64,000 nucleotides of DNA, taken from positions 533,917 through 597,916 of the forward strand of contig KN834767.1 in the NCBI GenBank assembly GCA_000827265.1. Reading direction: 5' to 3'. The notes under the pieces were generated by a model that was given only the letters and a program-made list of their open reading frames with translations, searched no databases and was not told the origin of the DNA. The DNA is from Collybiopsis luxurians FD-317 M1. Its lineage: Eukaryota; Basidiomycota; Agaricomycetes; Agaricales; Omphalotaceae. The position numbers and the translations under genes are program-made. Shown piece by piece: positions 20,897 through 33,703 of the stretch (position 1 is its first letter; every line of letters starts with the position of its first letter).

Positions 20897-23341
20897 CAGC
20901 ACCCTTGACAACCCCCTTAGACGCCTTGTCCCAAAAGTAGCATTGTTACCCTCCTTTTTCTAGCTCCAGAATGGGTCATTTTTACCCGAATTTTTGCCAG
21001 GGGTCCTGGCGGAGCCCATTTTTGCCCGGTTTCGGCCTGAGGGATGCCCCCCAAAAGGCAAAATTTCCTTTTTTTTATTTTATTAGAAAATCTCACCTCC
21101 GGGGCTCCTAAAGGATGTTTCTCCTGTAATTTCCAGCCTCTCGAGTCTTTGTACATTCAGTTTTAAGTATCTATTGAACATGTAAGATAGTTTAAAGATT
21201 CAAATCATTAGATTTCGAAACAAGCTTCTTTAGTATTCCGAGTCCTCATAAATCACTCATATTTCCCGGTATACATTGATAAGTGTCCCAATCATTGGCC
21301 AAAAGCCTTAGATTTCGGTTCACTTGGACGGGACACTTTCCAATGCACATAAGAACATGTTGGGGGATATAGGAGCAAAGGAGAGAGCAAGTTGGAATTT
21401 ATGCTGCACTGCAAGGAAGAGACCTCCAAGTCCGTGCCCATAAGTTTGAATTGCGAGATAAGAAAGAGCAACGATGTTTCCAGATGTATTCATTCCTCTG
21501 GCCTAGAGGTTAAGCCTGAGTATCCATTACACTATGTCATAGGGGATGTAATGGTCTGTGTTCAAACCCCTTTTTTACGAGGCCGGAATGAAATGGAGGT
21601 TCTCGTCTTTATGGACGACGTTTTTGTCACGCACGTGACAAATGCTTATGTTTTTGCCCCAGTATGGTCCGTGGGACTGTGACACTGCTGTGACCTTTAC
21701 TCATCTGCTATGTGTCATCCCCTCATTTGGCACCTATGATTTGTTGTGTAAAGGAAGAATGGCTTCGCAAAAAGCCGATATGAACTGTGCTGGTGTAACT
21801 GTGTCCAGCACTGTTCAAATCGGCTTTTGCCTTAGGCGCTCCACTTCCTTTCCTACTGGCCGTATTCACTGCTCGCAGCATTTGAATTGAGCTGACATAA
21901 AACAAATGGTAGAGCTGTGCTGCCCGGTCAAAACCCGATCCAGTAATATCTGCGCTAATCAGGAAATCCTGATTTCCTGATTGCCATTTTTCTGAGCACG
22001 TCATGAAATTCTGATAGTCTAAGGTAGAATCAAACAGAAATAATATGATATTACAACCGCTCCTCCTGCTTCCACCTACCCTTGCACCTCATACTTCTGT
22101 GCCCCAGCTGTGACTCTACGCTTACCAGTTTCACATGTGCACCGATATGCATATAATATGGCACAATTGCTGCTGTACACATCTATAATCTCTATAATAG
22201 CATTAGTACCAATGCAATCATGTGCAGAAAGATAAACTGACGATGGTACTCCGCACAAGTTTTGAGCAAAGTAGACTGAAATCTACAATCAAAGTGGGAA
22301 AATGTCAGCAAAAAGTGTCTAAACTCACATTTTTCTATAGTAAGAGCAGCATCTTTGTTTTCATTCCAATCTTAAAACAAAGTGTTGGCATTAGCTATGG
22401 ATGTCAGTGCAACAATGTGCCGAAATAACAGGACTTATCATGAGACCAGCTGTTTGACTCTTGGATGAAATTGATGACTAGAGTAGAGGTAAGAGCGAAA
22501 CTGAACTCAGAATCTGATTTTGAATGAGGTCAATGAGTAAGCTTAAGAATGAAAATGTGCACATACAATCAATGTACAATGTACCAGGCCATGGTGCAGC
22601 AAGAATTTGCTTCGAATTTGATGCCTTGAGACTCACACTATAATATTGTAATCAGATCAACTAAGAAAAAGGACATGATGGCATACCGGAGAAGAACAAT
22701 GGATAATTCAATCAGGTAAGATAAATTCTGCAGGAAAATTGAATGCTGGATAGGAGATCTGAACTCACAGAGTGTTCTCCCACTTGAATCCAACCTAAGC
22801 TTGTAAAGTGGGCAAGCATAGAGGAAAAGACTCGAATAATGCCAGAGAAGGCATGAAAAGGGTAGCCTGCTTGATGTCAACTATTTGCACTGCACTCTAG
22901 ACATGTTCCTGGCCCTGAAAAATACTGTACCCAGGTGTAAAGTTTGAGGCATGAGACAGTAGAAAAATTGATAGAGATGAGACAGTTCAAGGGAGAGTGC
23001 GTAGTGGTTGCAGATGAAGGAGCTGGAGTTGTTGCAGCGCTGGACTTAGAGAACTTTCTCAAAAAGTAGGCATGGACCAGCGTCTGTTGCAATCTATATA
23101 TGAGATTGACATTTTGTCTGGCCTTGTATAATGCCGTGCAATTCATTGTGGCAGCCCACACTCGCATGTTACCTGCTTTTTCCCAACCCCCAGCACAGAC
23201 AGTTGTTTTTACCCAATTTTGGATTCATTCATCGGCCAGAATTTGGTTGACTTTTACCAGTTTTTGCACTAGAGATCTCAAAAAAAAATTCCCCCACTTT
23301 TACCCATTATAAGGCCTCTGAGGGGGTTGTCAGGGGTCCTG
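20897..23341. mobile_element. Putative non-autonomous DNA transposon with TIRs
   Basis: The left end CAGCACCCTTGACAACCCCC (20897 on) and the reverse complement of the right end, CAGGACCCCTGACAACCCCC (from 23341 leftwards), match at about 28 of 33 positions. The flanks share the direct repeat GTTTCACC: at 20890-20897 on the left and 23341-23348 on the right, if the element is taken to start at AGCACCC and end at GGGTCCT. An 8-bp target-site duplication is typical of hAT-superfamily elements. The 2.4 kb interior has only short frames and no recognisable transposase, so it would need enzyme from elsewhere. Family assignment is an inference. Confidence 0.5.
21750..21858. repeat. Imperfect inverted repeat (long hairpin)
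   Basis: The left arm AAAGGAAGAATGGCTTCGCA...GCCGAT...GAACTGTGCTGG is followed after about 10 bases by its imperfect reverse complement CCAGCACTGTTC...ATCGGCTTTTGCC...TCCTTT. Arms of about 48 bp with some mismatches could fold into one hairpin. It lies inside the TIR element. Confidence 0.7.
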
Positions 23342-25254
23342 TTTCACCCCGCTGAACATTCAGGGTCCTGCAATCATCTGTGCATATATGTGCATAAATT
23401 TAAGTGTTGTGTTTATGGCAAGAAATAGCCTGTAAGTAAAAGTCAAAACTATTTGTGCAATGTTCAGGGCACATAGTAAGGGTCCAAGGAAAGCAGACTG
23501 GTAGAGATCACTGGAGAGACATTGAAATTTAAGATGGGTTGCATTCAAGCATATGGTCCAGAGTGTCCCATTTAACTTCAATAATTCGGGTGCAAAATGC
23601 AAGTTCACTGTGCGTCGACTCCTCAAGCAGAAGAATGGGAAAAGTAAGCTGTATGATTGGCCATGAGCATATGACAATTTTTGGTTACTAAAATGGGACT
23701 GTTACACTGTTACATTGATAATTTGCTGTCTGCCATTTAGGGATCCGCAATGTAACTGTGCAGTATGGCTTTCAGTTACCCATACCATAATCTTATTGGC
23801 AATACTAATACAGTATACGGTACCACTTGCAGTTGAATTTTTATGGTATAGATACAGCCGTATACGGCTTCCATATGGCCTGTCATCAAAACCTATGAGA
23901 TTGCAAATCAGCTTCTGACAAGTGAGCAAAATTGCTGAGTGGACCGGTTCTCTAGCACAATCTGCTACTTTAGTACAAGATACCAATTATACTAGTTGAC
24001 TAAGCTTGAGAAGTGCAACCCAAGCTCTTCATAAATCATCAGATGAAGCCCAAGTAATGTTCTATCCATATTGCAACCAAAACTTAGGTAAAAAATCATA
24101 CAGCAGTGGCGTTAGCCCATAGTGTGTTCATGCTTCTGCAGAAAAACTTGAAATGAAGCTTTGTTTGGGTGACAGCCATATATACAGTTCGTAAACCATA
24201 AATTTACCTGTACTGTATCATAAGAGCTCTGGGAAAAAAATTTACAGTACAGTTACGCTACGGAAATGGACCATATATGGTAAGGCAGTGCGGACTCTCC
24301 CTGCTGCCACTCCCTTGGCCATTCTTTCATTTCATTGCAAACTCACTCCAAACTCATAATGTACCTTCAACTCAGACCTCTGGAGTCTGAAGTGGTGATA
24401 AAAAATGGTGAGCACTGTGCCAGGCAAAATTCAGTGGTGCCAAGTGGAGAACTCTTCTTCAACTGTTGTTTCTGATTCTTATAGTAAGCTCAATTAGGGC
24501 ATCATTTTCAAATCTGCTGTACTGATGGCTGAACTGAGGTGATGCAATGCAGATTCATCTTGATGACTTGTGGGATGGGCCATTGCACTTCATGTGTGGC
24601 ATGTACGAGTCCAGACATGTATAATGAGACAAACTTGCAAGTAGGTTTTTTTTGAGTAGAACATATTTGACATATACACATAGCAGCGACTGTCATGACA
24701 AGCGACAAGGTGATATATGCAAGGGATATTAGCAGTGATTGTACATGCCAGCACTGAGGTGTTACATATGACTAATCTCGCTCAATCAGAACCAGGAGGG
24801 GAAAAAAATTTTTAAAATTAAAAAAAAAGAAAAAGAAAAACAGAAAGGAAGATTGAAGGTGTTAAAGGCCAAAATTATGAGAAGTACATTGACCAAAAGA
24901 CAGCAGGAGCTCAAAAAAAGGGACAGAGCAAAGGTATGGAGACGAAAGCAAGGAAAGCGGAGATGATGGTAGTTGAAAAGATCACACATAACATGACAAA
25001 TGTCACAAAAGTGACAGATCTGTATAAGGGGATAAAACCTGTATACAAACAGCAAAAAAAAAGAGCATGAGAAATGTGGGAAAAAGGACAACTTCACTGC
25101 AAGACGATTCCTTCATTTCATTCCGGACTCATAATTCACCTTGATTCTTCCTTTTAATGTTCATATTCAAAGGCATACAGAGTCTACCACCAAGAGTGAG
25201 AGTACTCCGTGCAACATCAGATAGAAAGAATGCTATATGAAGGTCAGTGTCATA
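23342..25254. other. Gene-poor, repeat-like region
   Basis: Only short frames are present. Several stretches look repetitive: TTTCATTTCATT...CTCATAAT...ACCTT occurs at about 24327 and 25112, and short palindromic GTACTGTA/TACAGTAC words recur at about 23810, 24208 and 24244. Polypurine tracts fill 24800-25090. I can name no element. Confidence 0.35.
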
Positions 25255-25500
25255 CCACCCATCAGAATCCCGGGATCCAATATCGTGCTGTGACCTGTCT
25301 TTGCTACACATGAGCACTGCACGATTATGACATCGATACAAATGATACATTGGTGATAATAGTAGTGAGTACATGTCAGAGAAACTTGAGAGAAACAAAC
25401 ACAATCAGCTTGAACGTATTCAAAGATGACAAAAGAGAAACGACAACAGTAAGACGGCTATCAAGGGCATTTAGAGTTACGTCAGAAAGTATTCAGAACT
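25255..25500 (-). pseudogene. Relic of the 3' end of SNRNP40
   Basis: The minus strand around 25315-25260 contains CAGTGCTC, TGGTAGCAAAGAC-like and GGATCCCGGGATTCTG blocks. These match the last exon of the intact SNRNP40 gene (33770-33710) in order, with substitutions and deletions that destroy the frame. Neighbouring intron sequence (for example CGTATTCAAAGATG at about 25416) also matches 33867. This marks the right end of duplicated block A. Confidence 0.6.
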
Positions 25501-26089
25501 GAAAGAAAAGCTGGAAACACTCATTAAATCAACAGCAACAGTCGCAATCTTTTTCTAGACTCGACTTGAACTCGGCTTGGACTCCACCCTGTGTGTGTCC
25601 TTCACATCCCCGGCGCAAAGTCTAGCGCCCATCGCCTCTTTCCATGATCTCTCACAGCCAGCCGCAATTTCGCCTTTCTCATTTCCCCCTCCTAGTCATA
25701 CCGCGTCCAAAAGCTGTTCTGCTCCTTCAGGTGGTCTTTCTGTGTTTGTTGCCCATCCAAGCGGCAAGTCCCGGCAAAAATCTTGAACATCTTCTCCTAT
25801 CCAGCTTCCTAGCAGACCATTTATCTTATCTGCATGACCCAGGTCTTAGCGAGGATGTAAATGGGAACTTGAGTTTTGGAGCTGGGCATGGTCGATGTCA
25901 ACTACGGCACAATCATGGAAGCGTATCGGGGGAAACATACCTCCCAATCTTCGTGTCTGAGTGTAGACAATCGTGAGCTCAATGAGAGGAAGAGCAGATC
26001 TTTTGGGTTCAAATATCCCCTGGTGAGCATCGATGTATTTTGTGATGTGCACTTATTGAGCATTGCTCGAAGATGAGTAATTCCGACAT

Positions 26090-27490
26090 TGTCCATTCCG
26101 TACAATCTCTTCATTCATTCTACCTTACCCTCCGCCGAGCGCTCCTACCCCCATGCATTACACATCACAGGAAATATCCCTAAACCTGGAGGTTCAGAGA
26201 GTGGAGGCTGAGTAAGCGGATCATGTAAATGCTCTTGGGATGCGGCACGCTGTCGTTTGCATTTGTGTAGCGGATGTGTCAGCTGGTCAATCCGGGGTTG
26301 GATTTCAGTAACATCATGACTTATCCACTGGACCAGTTATCAACCACATCTTCGTCTCAAAAAACTGTCTACACACTGCATATGTCGTGTCTTTCTCGTT
26401 TGACGCTCTTATAGCCACAGCTCGTATTTGGGCGGCCCTTTCTTTTGTAGTTGGCTAGTGTATAGAAAGTGCGTGGCTGGTCACGAAGGAGGAGAGTTTG
26501 GCACTTATGATGCATGTTCGTTCCCCCACCTTCTTCTTGATTGCTATCCTCTGTCGATGTTGAATTTCGTCTTAGTACGGCCCATCCTCTCGCCTCCGAT
26601 CATCTGTACTACACGCCGACCCAATTGGTCAGGCTTTCGACGCTTGTTTGGTTGGAGAATCCCACGTCGGTATTGAAATTGTATGAAGAGGATCAAGAGC
26701 CCACCGAGGAGTGCATTTGGTACACTGCTGAGGACCGAGTTCGCTTAGGTGCGTTTTGGAGTCCAATGTCCAATATCGACCTGGACCAGGCTCTCGCAGG
26801 GACCAAGACACTGATGAAATATCAAGAGCTCACATTCGTATTTTTTGGTCTATTGCCTGCGCTGGCGATTATGTCTTCGGTGGGCCGATCATGGCCTTCG
26901 AATAAAGGTAAGTTTCGGATGGATGGATATTATTATAGTCCACATTCATATAGACAAAAAAAGTATTTGTTTATTTTGCGTTCGCATCACTATTACAATA
27001 GATGCGGCAATACAGATAGAAAGAGCGCGAGGAAGTATTCTGGCTGATGAGGGGGTCAAGAGGGTGTTGAGTCTCGATTGAAGGCTCTATCGGTGTCGAA
27101 CGCGGGACAAAGGTAGAGAAATAGACATTGAGTAGGTGGTGGCGCGGGAAAGTATATGCATGCACATCCTTCGACGCTGACGACCAGTCTGCTGATACTC
27201 TCGCTTACCCGATTGAGAATGTATACAGAAAGGTATTTGCCGTTCGCTGGGTCATTGTCGTCTCATGCTCCTGCTCCGACGACTTCCTCAGCCAACGCTT
27301 CTTTGACATTGATCTCGGGGTAGTCGTCGGCTTCCACGTCGACATTGTCCACCGCATGGTCTCTTCGGAAAGGATTTTCGGAAGCTTTTACCGACCTGTA
27401 GGATCCTGAGCTTAGTGTGAAACAGAAGAGAGCTGTGGTGAAGAGGATGTAAACTCATGGCGGTGTTGGAGTCGTGGGCTCGGAGCTGTG
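26090..27490 (+). pseudogene. Relic of NCA2 (middle and 3' part)
   Basis: From TTCATTCTACCTTACCCTCCGC (26111) on, the DNA follows exons 2-5 of NCA2 (from about 14600) in order. Matches include GGAGGTTCAGAGAGTGG, CAGCTGGTCAATCCGG, the segment for TPTQLVRLSTLVWLENPTSV, GACCTGGACCAGGCTCTCGC, the segment for ELTFVFFGLLPALAIM, and CTTCGAATAAAGGTAAG at the same splice site. Multiple stops, frameshifts and deletions rule out function, and the first exon is missing. Confidence 0.8.
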
Positions 27491-30403
27491 AGCTAGACCT
27501 TTTAGGGTCACAATCTGTACGAAATACTATGGTGGAGTGTTTTTTTCCGTCCTCTATCGTATAAGCAACATAACTCTTTGTCATCTTCTTCAGGGTAGTT
27601 AAACCATCAGCGTCAAAGTCCATCCTTGACTCTTGCCCGATGGTAGATCTAAATTGTCAGATAAAGGTACACATGGACATCCACAGCTCTGGAGCTCATT
27701 TTACACACTACGATTAGACTCCCGCAATCCCGTAATCAAAAAAAATCAAAGCTGGTTGTGTTATATAAATCATGATAAATTCTAGAAGACGAGGGTGCCA
27801 CATTACCAGTACAGTAAACCTCAATAGCCCCGATCGCTATTTTTTCCTCCCCGCATCGCGGTACTTCCAGTGAGTAGACAGCCGAACCTTTCTAACTATT
27901 TCCACGTCGCCATATACATATCTTCCCACTTTCCTTTCTGTACTTCGCTACGTAAACCGTCCAATGTTCAACACTTAGAGGATATTAACACTCCTTATGT
28001 CTTCCGCACTGCTACACGCCTGCTTTCCGGTCAATGCTATCATCTCTACCTAGGAACATCATCTGTATAAACTTTATCCACCTAACTATCCCCTACGTGA
28101 AGTTCTGTCCATGCGTCTGGTTCATCTTATATTCGTGTCAACTTTTCGTTTAATCCTGCTCATTTCTGCTGCAGGCTTCTCTTTGTTCAAACACCCTTGT
28201 CGCTTCCAGCTCTGACTTTGAGAGCGGCAGAGCGGACATGATAACACCTCCAATTTCTGTCCTTGGAGCCTAAGCATGATGCGTCGAAGCGGGGCATCCA
28301 CAGTGCACAATATGCTCTCGTTCAATACCAATCTTCTGGTATCCGTGATCTCTGTGAACTTATTATCCATCATCCGAATCATGGCATATCGTTCCGTTGC
28401 TGTTCCATTGTCCCTAGAAGATATTAGCCCAAATTTCACATCTCTTCCATGTGTCTGTCTGTCAAACCAAAGCAGAGAATTGTTGGGCCTTCTCCGTCTA
28501 TGTATTTAATTAGAGTCATATGTTAGAATTTCAAGCCGTAGACGGGAGAAAGGTTTGGCATTGCGCCGCTTACAGCCTTACCCTAGTCATATGGAATCAT
28601 GGTGGAGAGTGCGTCATTCGACCTATCTATCGGTCAATTTCAACAGAAAGAGATTTTTTAGAGCGATACGACTGGATGAGAGACAAAGTCCTTTTATTTT
28701 GGAAGGAACCCCGTAAGGAAACATTCTACCAAGGTCCGACGTAATTTTTTTTTTCGGTGGCATTCTCTTGAAGCTATGTAGTGGAATCCTCAGCGTCACG
28801 GTTTATCCGCACGATGGTATATCATTTTGTAAATAGTCAATGAACGTCGAACTTCTACAGCTCAGCGAGGTAATTTCGTAATCCCGCACTCAAAAGAATC
28901 GAGTCTGATTAACATGTACTGTATCTTTTCGACCATAAATTCATGTACCACGTAGCGACCCTATGAATTAGCCAATTTTGAACTTTATAATGGATAACAT
29001 GCATAACACCCCAGCATGAATTAGGTATCCGATAAATGCATAACGCCACTTGTATGTCAATGTATAATACCGGCGCCTACATTTTTGTCTCCCCATCAAG
29101 GTCATGCATGTACTCTGAGTTCATACTGTGCGGCAGCACAGTTGAATGCATCAGTCCCGACTCCCAACATTCAATATAAATTTATAAATTGAATTTACTT
29201 TGCATAACGCATAACTTCACCCTTTGAATTTAGAATCTTTCAAATTCAATGCGCCGCGCACAACACCCCATGAATTTATGGTCATAAAATACAGTACTCT
29301 GCAGCACCCACATGCTCTCGGGGATCGGCCATCATAGCTAGCTAGAAAAGAACACAGCGGAATCAATTGGAATTTGCGAGGTAGGAAAAAATGAAGATAT
29401 TCTATGGCATGGTCCAAGATCTGGATAAGTATTCAGTACAATAAAGACATAATCTACTAGAGCTCCAGCTACACTACCAGCCCATGATAAATCTCTGAAA
29501 ACGAGGGTGAGTTCCCGAAGTGTGTGCAGTACAGTAAGTAAGCAATTGCTTTGAGAAGAAGATTTCTAGCGACAACTTAGAGCTGTCCCTGATCATATCC
29601 ATCGTCAGTGGCATAAGTAATTGTTTACTCCTTTTATAAAGAAAGCTGTTACTTATATTCAAAATTTGAGCGGTACGTGCAGAAAAACGGGATCAACTCT
29701 AGTCGCAGTTTAACCCGATATCCTCAAGTCATAGATCCGAGGGGAAAGTACAGTACCAGAAACTGCATACATAGATACCGCTTAACCAGCTCCTTCAACA
29801 CGCATATCCGGGGAGGGAAAGACTGCGTGACAGTTGTGGCTACGAGCATATCACCCTCAGCATTAGGAATGTGCGCTCCGCGGCCGTATACACTACTACA
29901 GTGTACATAGATGATGTATTATCGAATTAAAACCTCACCAGATAGAGACAGAGTGTACGATACATATTCTATCCAATCCGCTTGCTGTCATGCGGCCGAT
30001 ACATGATTGGTGTCAACTAAATTTTAAGTTTCAAGGTTTGGAAAGGCATATATTGACCACTCCAATGTAAATCACAAATAAGTGTCACTACTTTTCGATC
30101 CAGGGCGGTTGACCTCGGCTCAAACGTGTTTTAGATCAAGAGATTCTCCACTACCCAACTCTATGCAAAATGTGATAGCCGATGGAGATATTCACAGTTT
30201 TCACTCATTGTCTGAAGGGATTCAACGTAAAACCAACTCAAACTGCACGTTATCTATTGAAAACTCTTTCCGAAGCTGTAGAAATCGTCTGTCTTTATCC
30301 AGGCAATAGAGGACCGTTCAGGATCGATGATACTATTTAGGTCGATTGCTCGCCTTAAAAGCAAAGGTCAAGTGCTCCCCATAAGCTCTCCAGCCACCAG
30401 ATA
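27491..30403. other. Intergenic spacer of duplicated block B
   Basis: No gene is supported. It contains blocks matching 16395-16455 and 18000-18100 in block A, an internal repeat (ATGATAAATNCT...GACGAGGGTG at about 27771 and 29485) and the MITE-like element at 28915-29297. Confidence 0.45.
28915..29297. mobile_element. MITE-like element, about 380 bp
   Basis: The left end GTACTGTATCTTTTCGACCA through TAAATTCATG (28915-28944) is matched by the reverse complement of 29269-29297 (GTACTGTATTTTATGACCAT through AAATTCATG). The A/T-rich interior is non-coding. Block A lacks this insert at the matching position near 16470, which supports insertion after the duplication. No clear target-site duplication is visible. 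Confidence 0.6.
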
Positions 30404-32302
30404 ATGACTAACTCCTGTTCTCTAGCACCTTCTTTCTATGGCTATGTGGAAACAACGATGAATGCTTTGCAATTGATTTATGCAGCTCAACAAGGCGTCA
30501 TCCCTCGCATTACACATCGCTCCGATGACGCCGAACGACGTTCCATGATTGAAAGCGGAGCCGTCTTCATTTTCAGTGGCGAAGTCATTGGGATCAAGCG
30601 CTGGACAGGTATGGCACACGCATATGCAAATAATTGTGACGCTTACTGCTTGCAGATGGACTACTGTGGTCTTCACCCGTTATTATTGGTGATTTCCTGG
30701 TGAGCTGCTTTTACTTAGAATCTTTCGTGACAGTCCTGAGCAAGTTCATCTAGGTTTACCGGGAACGGGCAAGCGACCGAGAAAGCCACGAGAAACCAAA
30801 TACTGGTGATCAAGCTAAAGGCCTCCTCGGTTATTAGATCTCACCTAGGCTCATATCAGAAAACATAAGAAACTCGAAATTACAAAGGCGAAACTACCAA
30901 GGAACACCCGACGGCTTTATCAAGAAGGTATGCATTGCATTCGTTCAGTTCTTAGAAATGCCGGCTAAATATTAAGCCACATTCAAAGACTATAACAGTG
31001 ACCATAGAAGGATCTGACTTCCATCTCATCTCATACTACACATTTGAAGACATTCGCAACGGAAGATTGAAGGTTTGCATTGAACCTAGTTCACAGCTGT
31101 TGTTCCAGAGTAATGTGTTGTACAGCAACCATCGTTTCATCCGGATATTAGGAGGCTTTACATGCCGCCGCCGCATACGTTTCAGCTGATGGGGATACCC
31201 CCCAAAGCCAAAATAGGACCAGACCGACATTCTCGATTTGCGTAAGTTGCCTTAATCTGGATGCATGGGATCATGTCTCAATTGGAATAGGGCAGGTCCC
31301 GAGGAGCTGGATACAATCGACTGTACAGCGGGAAAACCTACACACAGCAGTCCCGATTCTCCGACTTCAACGATGCAATCTTCGGTAGATCTCCAGAATC
31401 TCTTAAACTTAAGAAGTGCGAGCACCAACACTGCTTATTCGCGCACAAGTAGATGGGATGAGAGGGCGGTCCCCACCCAAACTGCCCGGATCGAAACCCT
31501 GGGCTTGCGAAGTCAATATATGCGGCCTCCGCTTCCTTCTGATTTGCATACCCATTTAGGAGGATTGCAAAAGCAGAGTATTGAATCAAGCCAAAGGACA
31601 AGTTCTGGTCGGTCGGCTTTTCAATGGTCTTCACTGAGTTGGCACTTACGTAGAATATTTGTTCCACAGGTCAGTTCAGAATGCCTTGTGGCAATTTACC
31701 TCAGAATGGCGCAGTATCGAGAAAGTGTCATGGTAGAAACAGTCGAGAACTGAGTTCTCAATGTTCGCCCTGGATGATGAGTCCCCGCGGCATTGAGAGT
31801 TATAACCATAACTCTCATTCACGGTCGTCCTTGACCTCCCCCGCTTTAGGAAAAGAATGCCAGTCATATGAATCAGGTTGGTCCAGAAATGAAGACTTGG
31901 ACATTTCAACTTCGCAGGCGTTCTCCTCGAGGCGCCAGAGCTACACGCCACCATGCATCTCGGTAACAGGTGGGTGTTTCTTGACACGCCTCAGATGGTA
32001 TTCACATGGTCAGTACATCAGCTAAAGATAGGCAATTAAATCCTGCAATGCGTAGGCACAACATAAGCACTGATGAAAAATCTTCAAATAAAGAAGATAC
32101 AATTAAGAGGTAGTGTTTATTTCAGCTCTCTTATACTACATTTGGTCTTTACTGATATCTTTTCAGTAAAACTCCTAATATTTTCTCCGGAAGTGAAGCG
32201 TTCATAGTTGAAGGAGGTGAATATAATGCGGCCAATGGAAATATTCAGAGGTCGACAGCTTACAATAACTGTATATTTAATGTAACTTTATGGCAAAGAT
32301 AA
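30404..32302 (+). CDS. WOPR-domain (Gti1/Pac2) regulator, copy 2, with an in-frame TAG
   Basis: Paralogue of 18676-20510 with the same intron positions. Exons start 30404-30608, 30656-30713 (approximately), 30754-30927 and 30989-31072, and more follow to the stop at 32300-32302. The WOPR box is conserved: GYVETTMNALQLIYAAQQGV, AERRSMIESGAVFIF, IKRWT plus DGLLWSS across the intron, then KKTITVTIEGSDFHLISYYT and EDIRNGRLK. In exon 3 an in-frame TAG lies at 30835-30837 in the linker between the two half-boxes, where copy 1 reads on. Downstream exons stay open, and the last exon keeps SGSEAFIVEGGEYNAANGNI unchanged. It is either a very young pseudogene, a sequence error, or spliced in a way I did not find. 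Exon 5 is longer than in copy 1 (a Pro-rich LYMPPPHTFQLMGIPPK insert). Confidence 0.7.
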
Positions 32303-33337
32303 CGACAAACAGTTCTTGGTCGATCCTTCTATGGATAGGATGAACTAGATCCAGCTGGAGAGATGGAGTCGCTTCTCCGAAATCCAAATTCTTCCAGAGT
32401 ATCTGTTGCACACCTTTTGATTCGGCATTCAATAGTGATACCATACTTTGAGTCGCGAGAAGACGGTTCAAATATCAATTAATGTTAATACTCCTCAAGG
32501 AATACAGCATCTTACTTGCCAACGTCAGGAGATACACTAGGACTTGTGCAGCGACAAAACTTGCGGTGGTCACAAGGGTCCGAGGAGAGTAAAATTGATA
32601 CCGACCAGATGGATGTTCAGAGAATATAAAAAAGATGTGGCTGATTCCGATGCGTCTTCGGCGGATTGATGAACGTCAAGTTGAAGTTTACAGCAATACA
32701 TTTGCGCATGTAGTTGAGGAAGGTCCTATGTATTCAAGTAGTTGACGTACTTACCTCCAGGGACTACAGCTTCGCAATTTGGCAAGAGGCCGGACACACC
32801 TTACTAACTCATATACAGTAGAAATGTTTAAACTTGCTGAAAACAATCGGCAGCATGTTAAAAATGCTAAAGAGTAATTTGTCTTCTTTCATACTCTCGT
32901 CCTCCAATATAGTCGCACCGACAGGTCCAGTAAGCTTTTGAGCGTGCGTGTGTTCTTTGACCACTGAAAGGTAATTTTGGACGACAGGCATGGCTATCGT
33001 CGAAACTTCGCAATTGAAGGGAGACAGAAAGCGCTGTAGATTAGTCGGATGATTCAATCAGTCGACCTTCGTTTTCCCGTCTGGTCAACCACTTGTCAGT
33101 CTGGTTAAAGAACACCCTTCTGAAGGGTCGTTTTTCACACAGTTCATCTGCTTGGGTCGTGCATTCTATCCCGTTAATCAGGCTCCTGCAGCCATTTGAG
33201 CATGTGTATGCGCCGCGGCATTCCTCAATGCGATACCTGAGAGCAAGGGCTTATTACGGGGCTTGTAGGAGGAAATAGTTAATTAGGTACATACTTGGAT
33301 ACTGGTGCGAGTATATGCACCACGTTCAGAGTTTGCA
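32303..33337. other. Intergenic, no gene seen
   Basis: Spacer after WOPR gene 2; short frames only. A patch near 33040-33065 matches the spacer after WOPR gene 1. Confidence 0.35.
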
Positions 33338-33425
33338 AGCGCTAGAAATAGAAGGGATACAAGGAAAGCAGGCTGGTGGGAAAACGCTGCAAAGTCGAGG
33401 TGGTATGCATTCAAGTCTTTTTCGC
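33338..33425 (+). pseudogene. Fragment of NCA2 exon 1
   Basis: GAAAGCAGGCTGGTGGGAAA followed by ACGCTGCAAAGTCGAGGTGG matches the end of NCA2 exon 1 (14265-14315), encoding GWWENAAKSRWYAF against DWWEDVEKSRWNVF. Only this piece is recognisable. It sits next to the 3' end of SNRNP40. Confidence 0.65.
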
Positions 33426-33703
33426 CTTCTGTATTCGCTATCTTCTGCTTTTACTGTACCTCAAACGTATCTCCAGCTCAAATAGTGCAAAATTTTACGC
33501 TTTAAGGGAAGCTTTCTTAGCGTCAATTTCCCAACTGCGGATGGTAGATTATCTGCATGCACATTCATATCTCAGGCGAGTTCGTTTCCGTACAACACTA
33601 AATACAACACAAGCCATGACACACCATATTGAGCAAATAGCCCCAAGCCTCCCCTTCTCGAAAATTTCCCATGACCTTTAATCACTACCCTATGCTTTAC
33701 GGC

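Noticed and set aside
25577..25786. Ser/Pro-rich plus-strand frame next to the SNRNP40 relic
   Set aside because: Low-complexity composition, no start context and no family; lies at the junction of the duplicated blocks.
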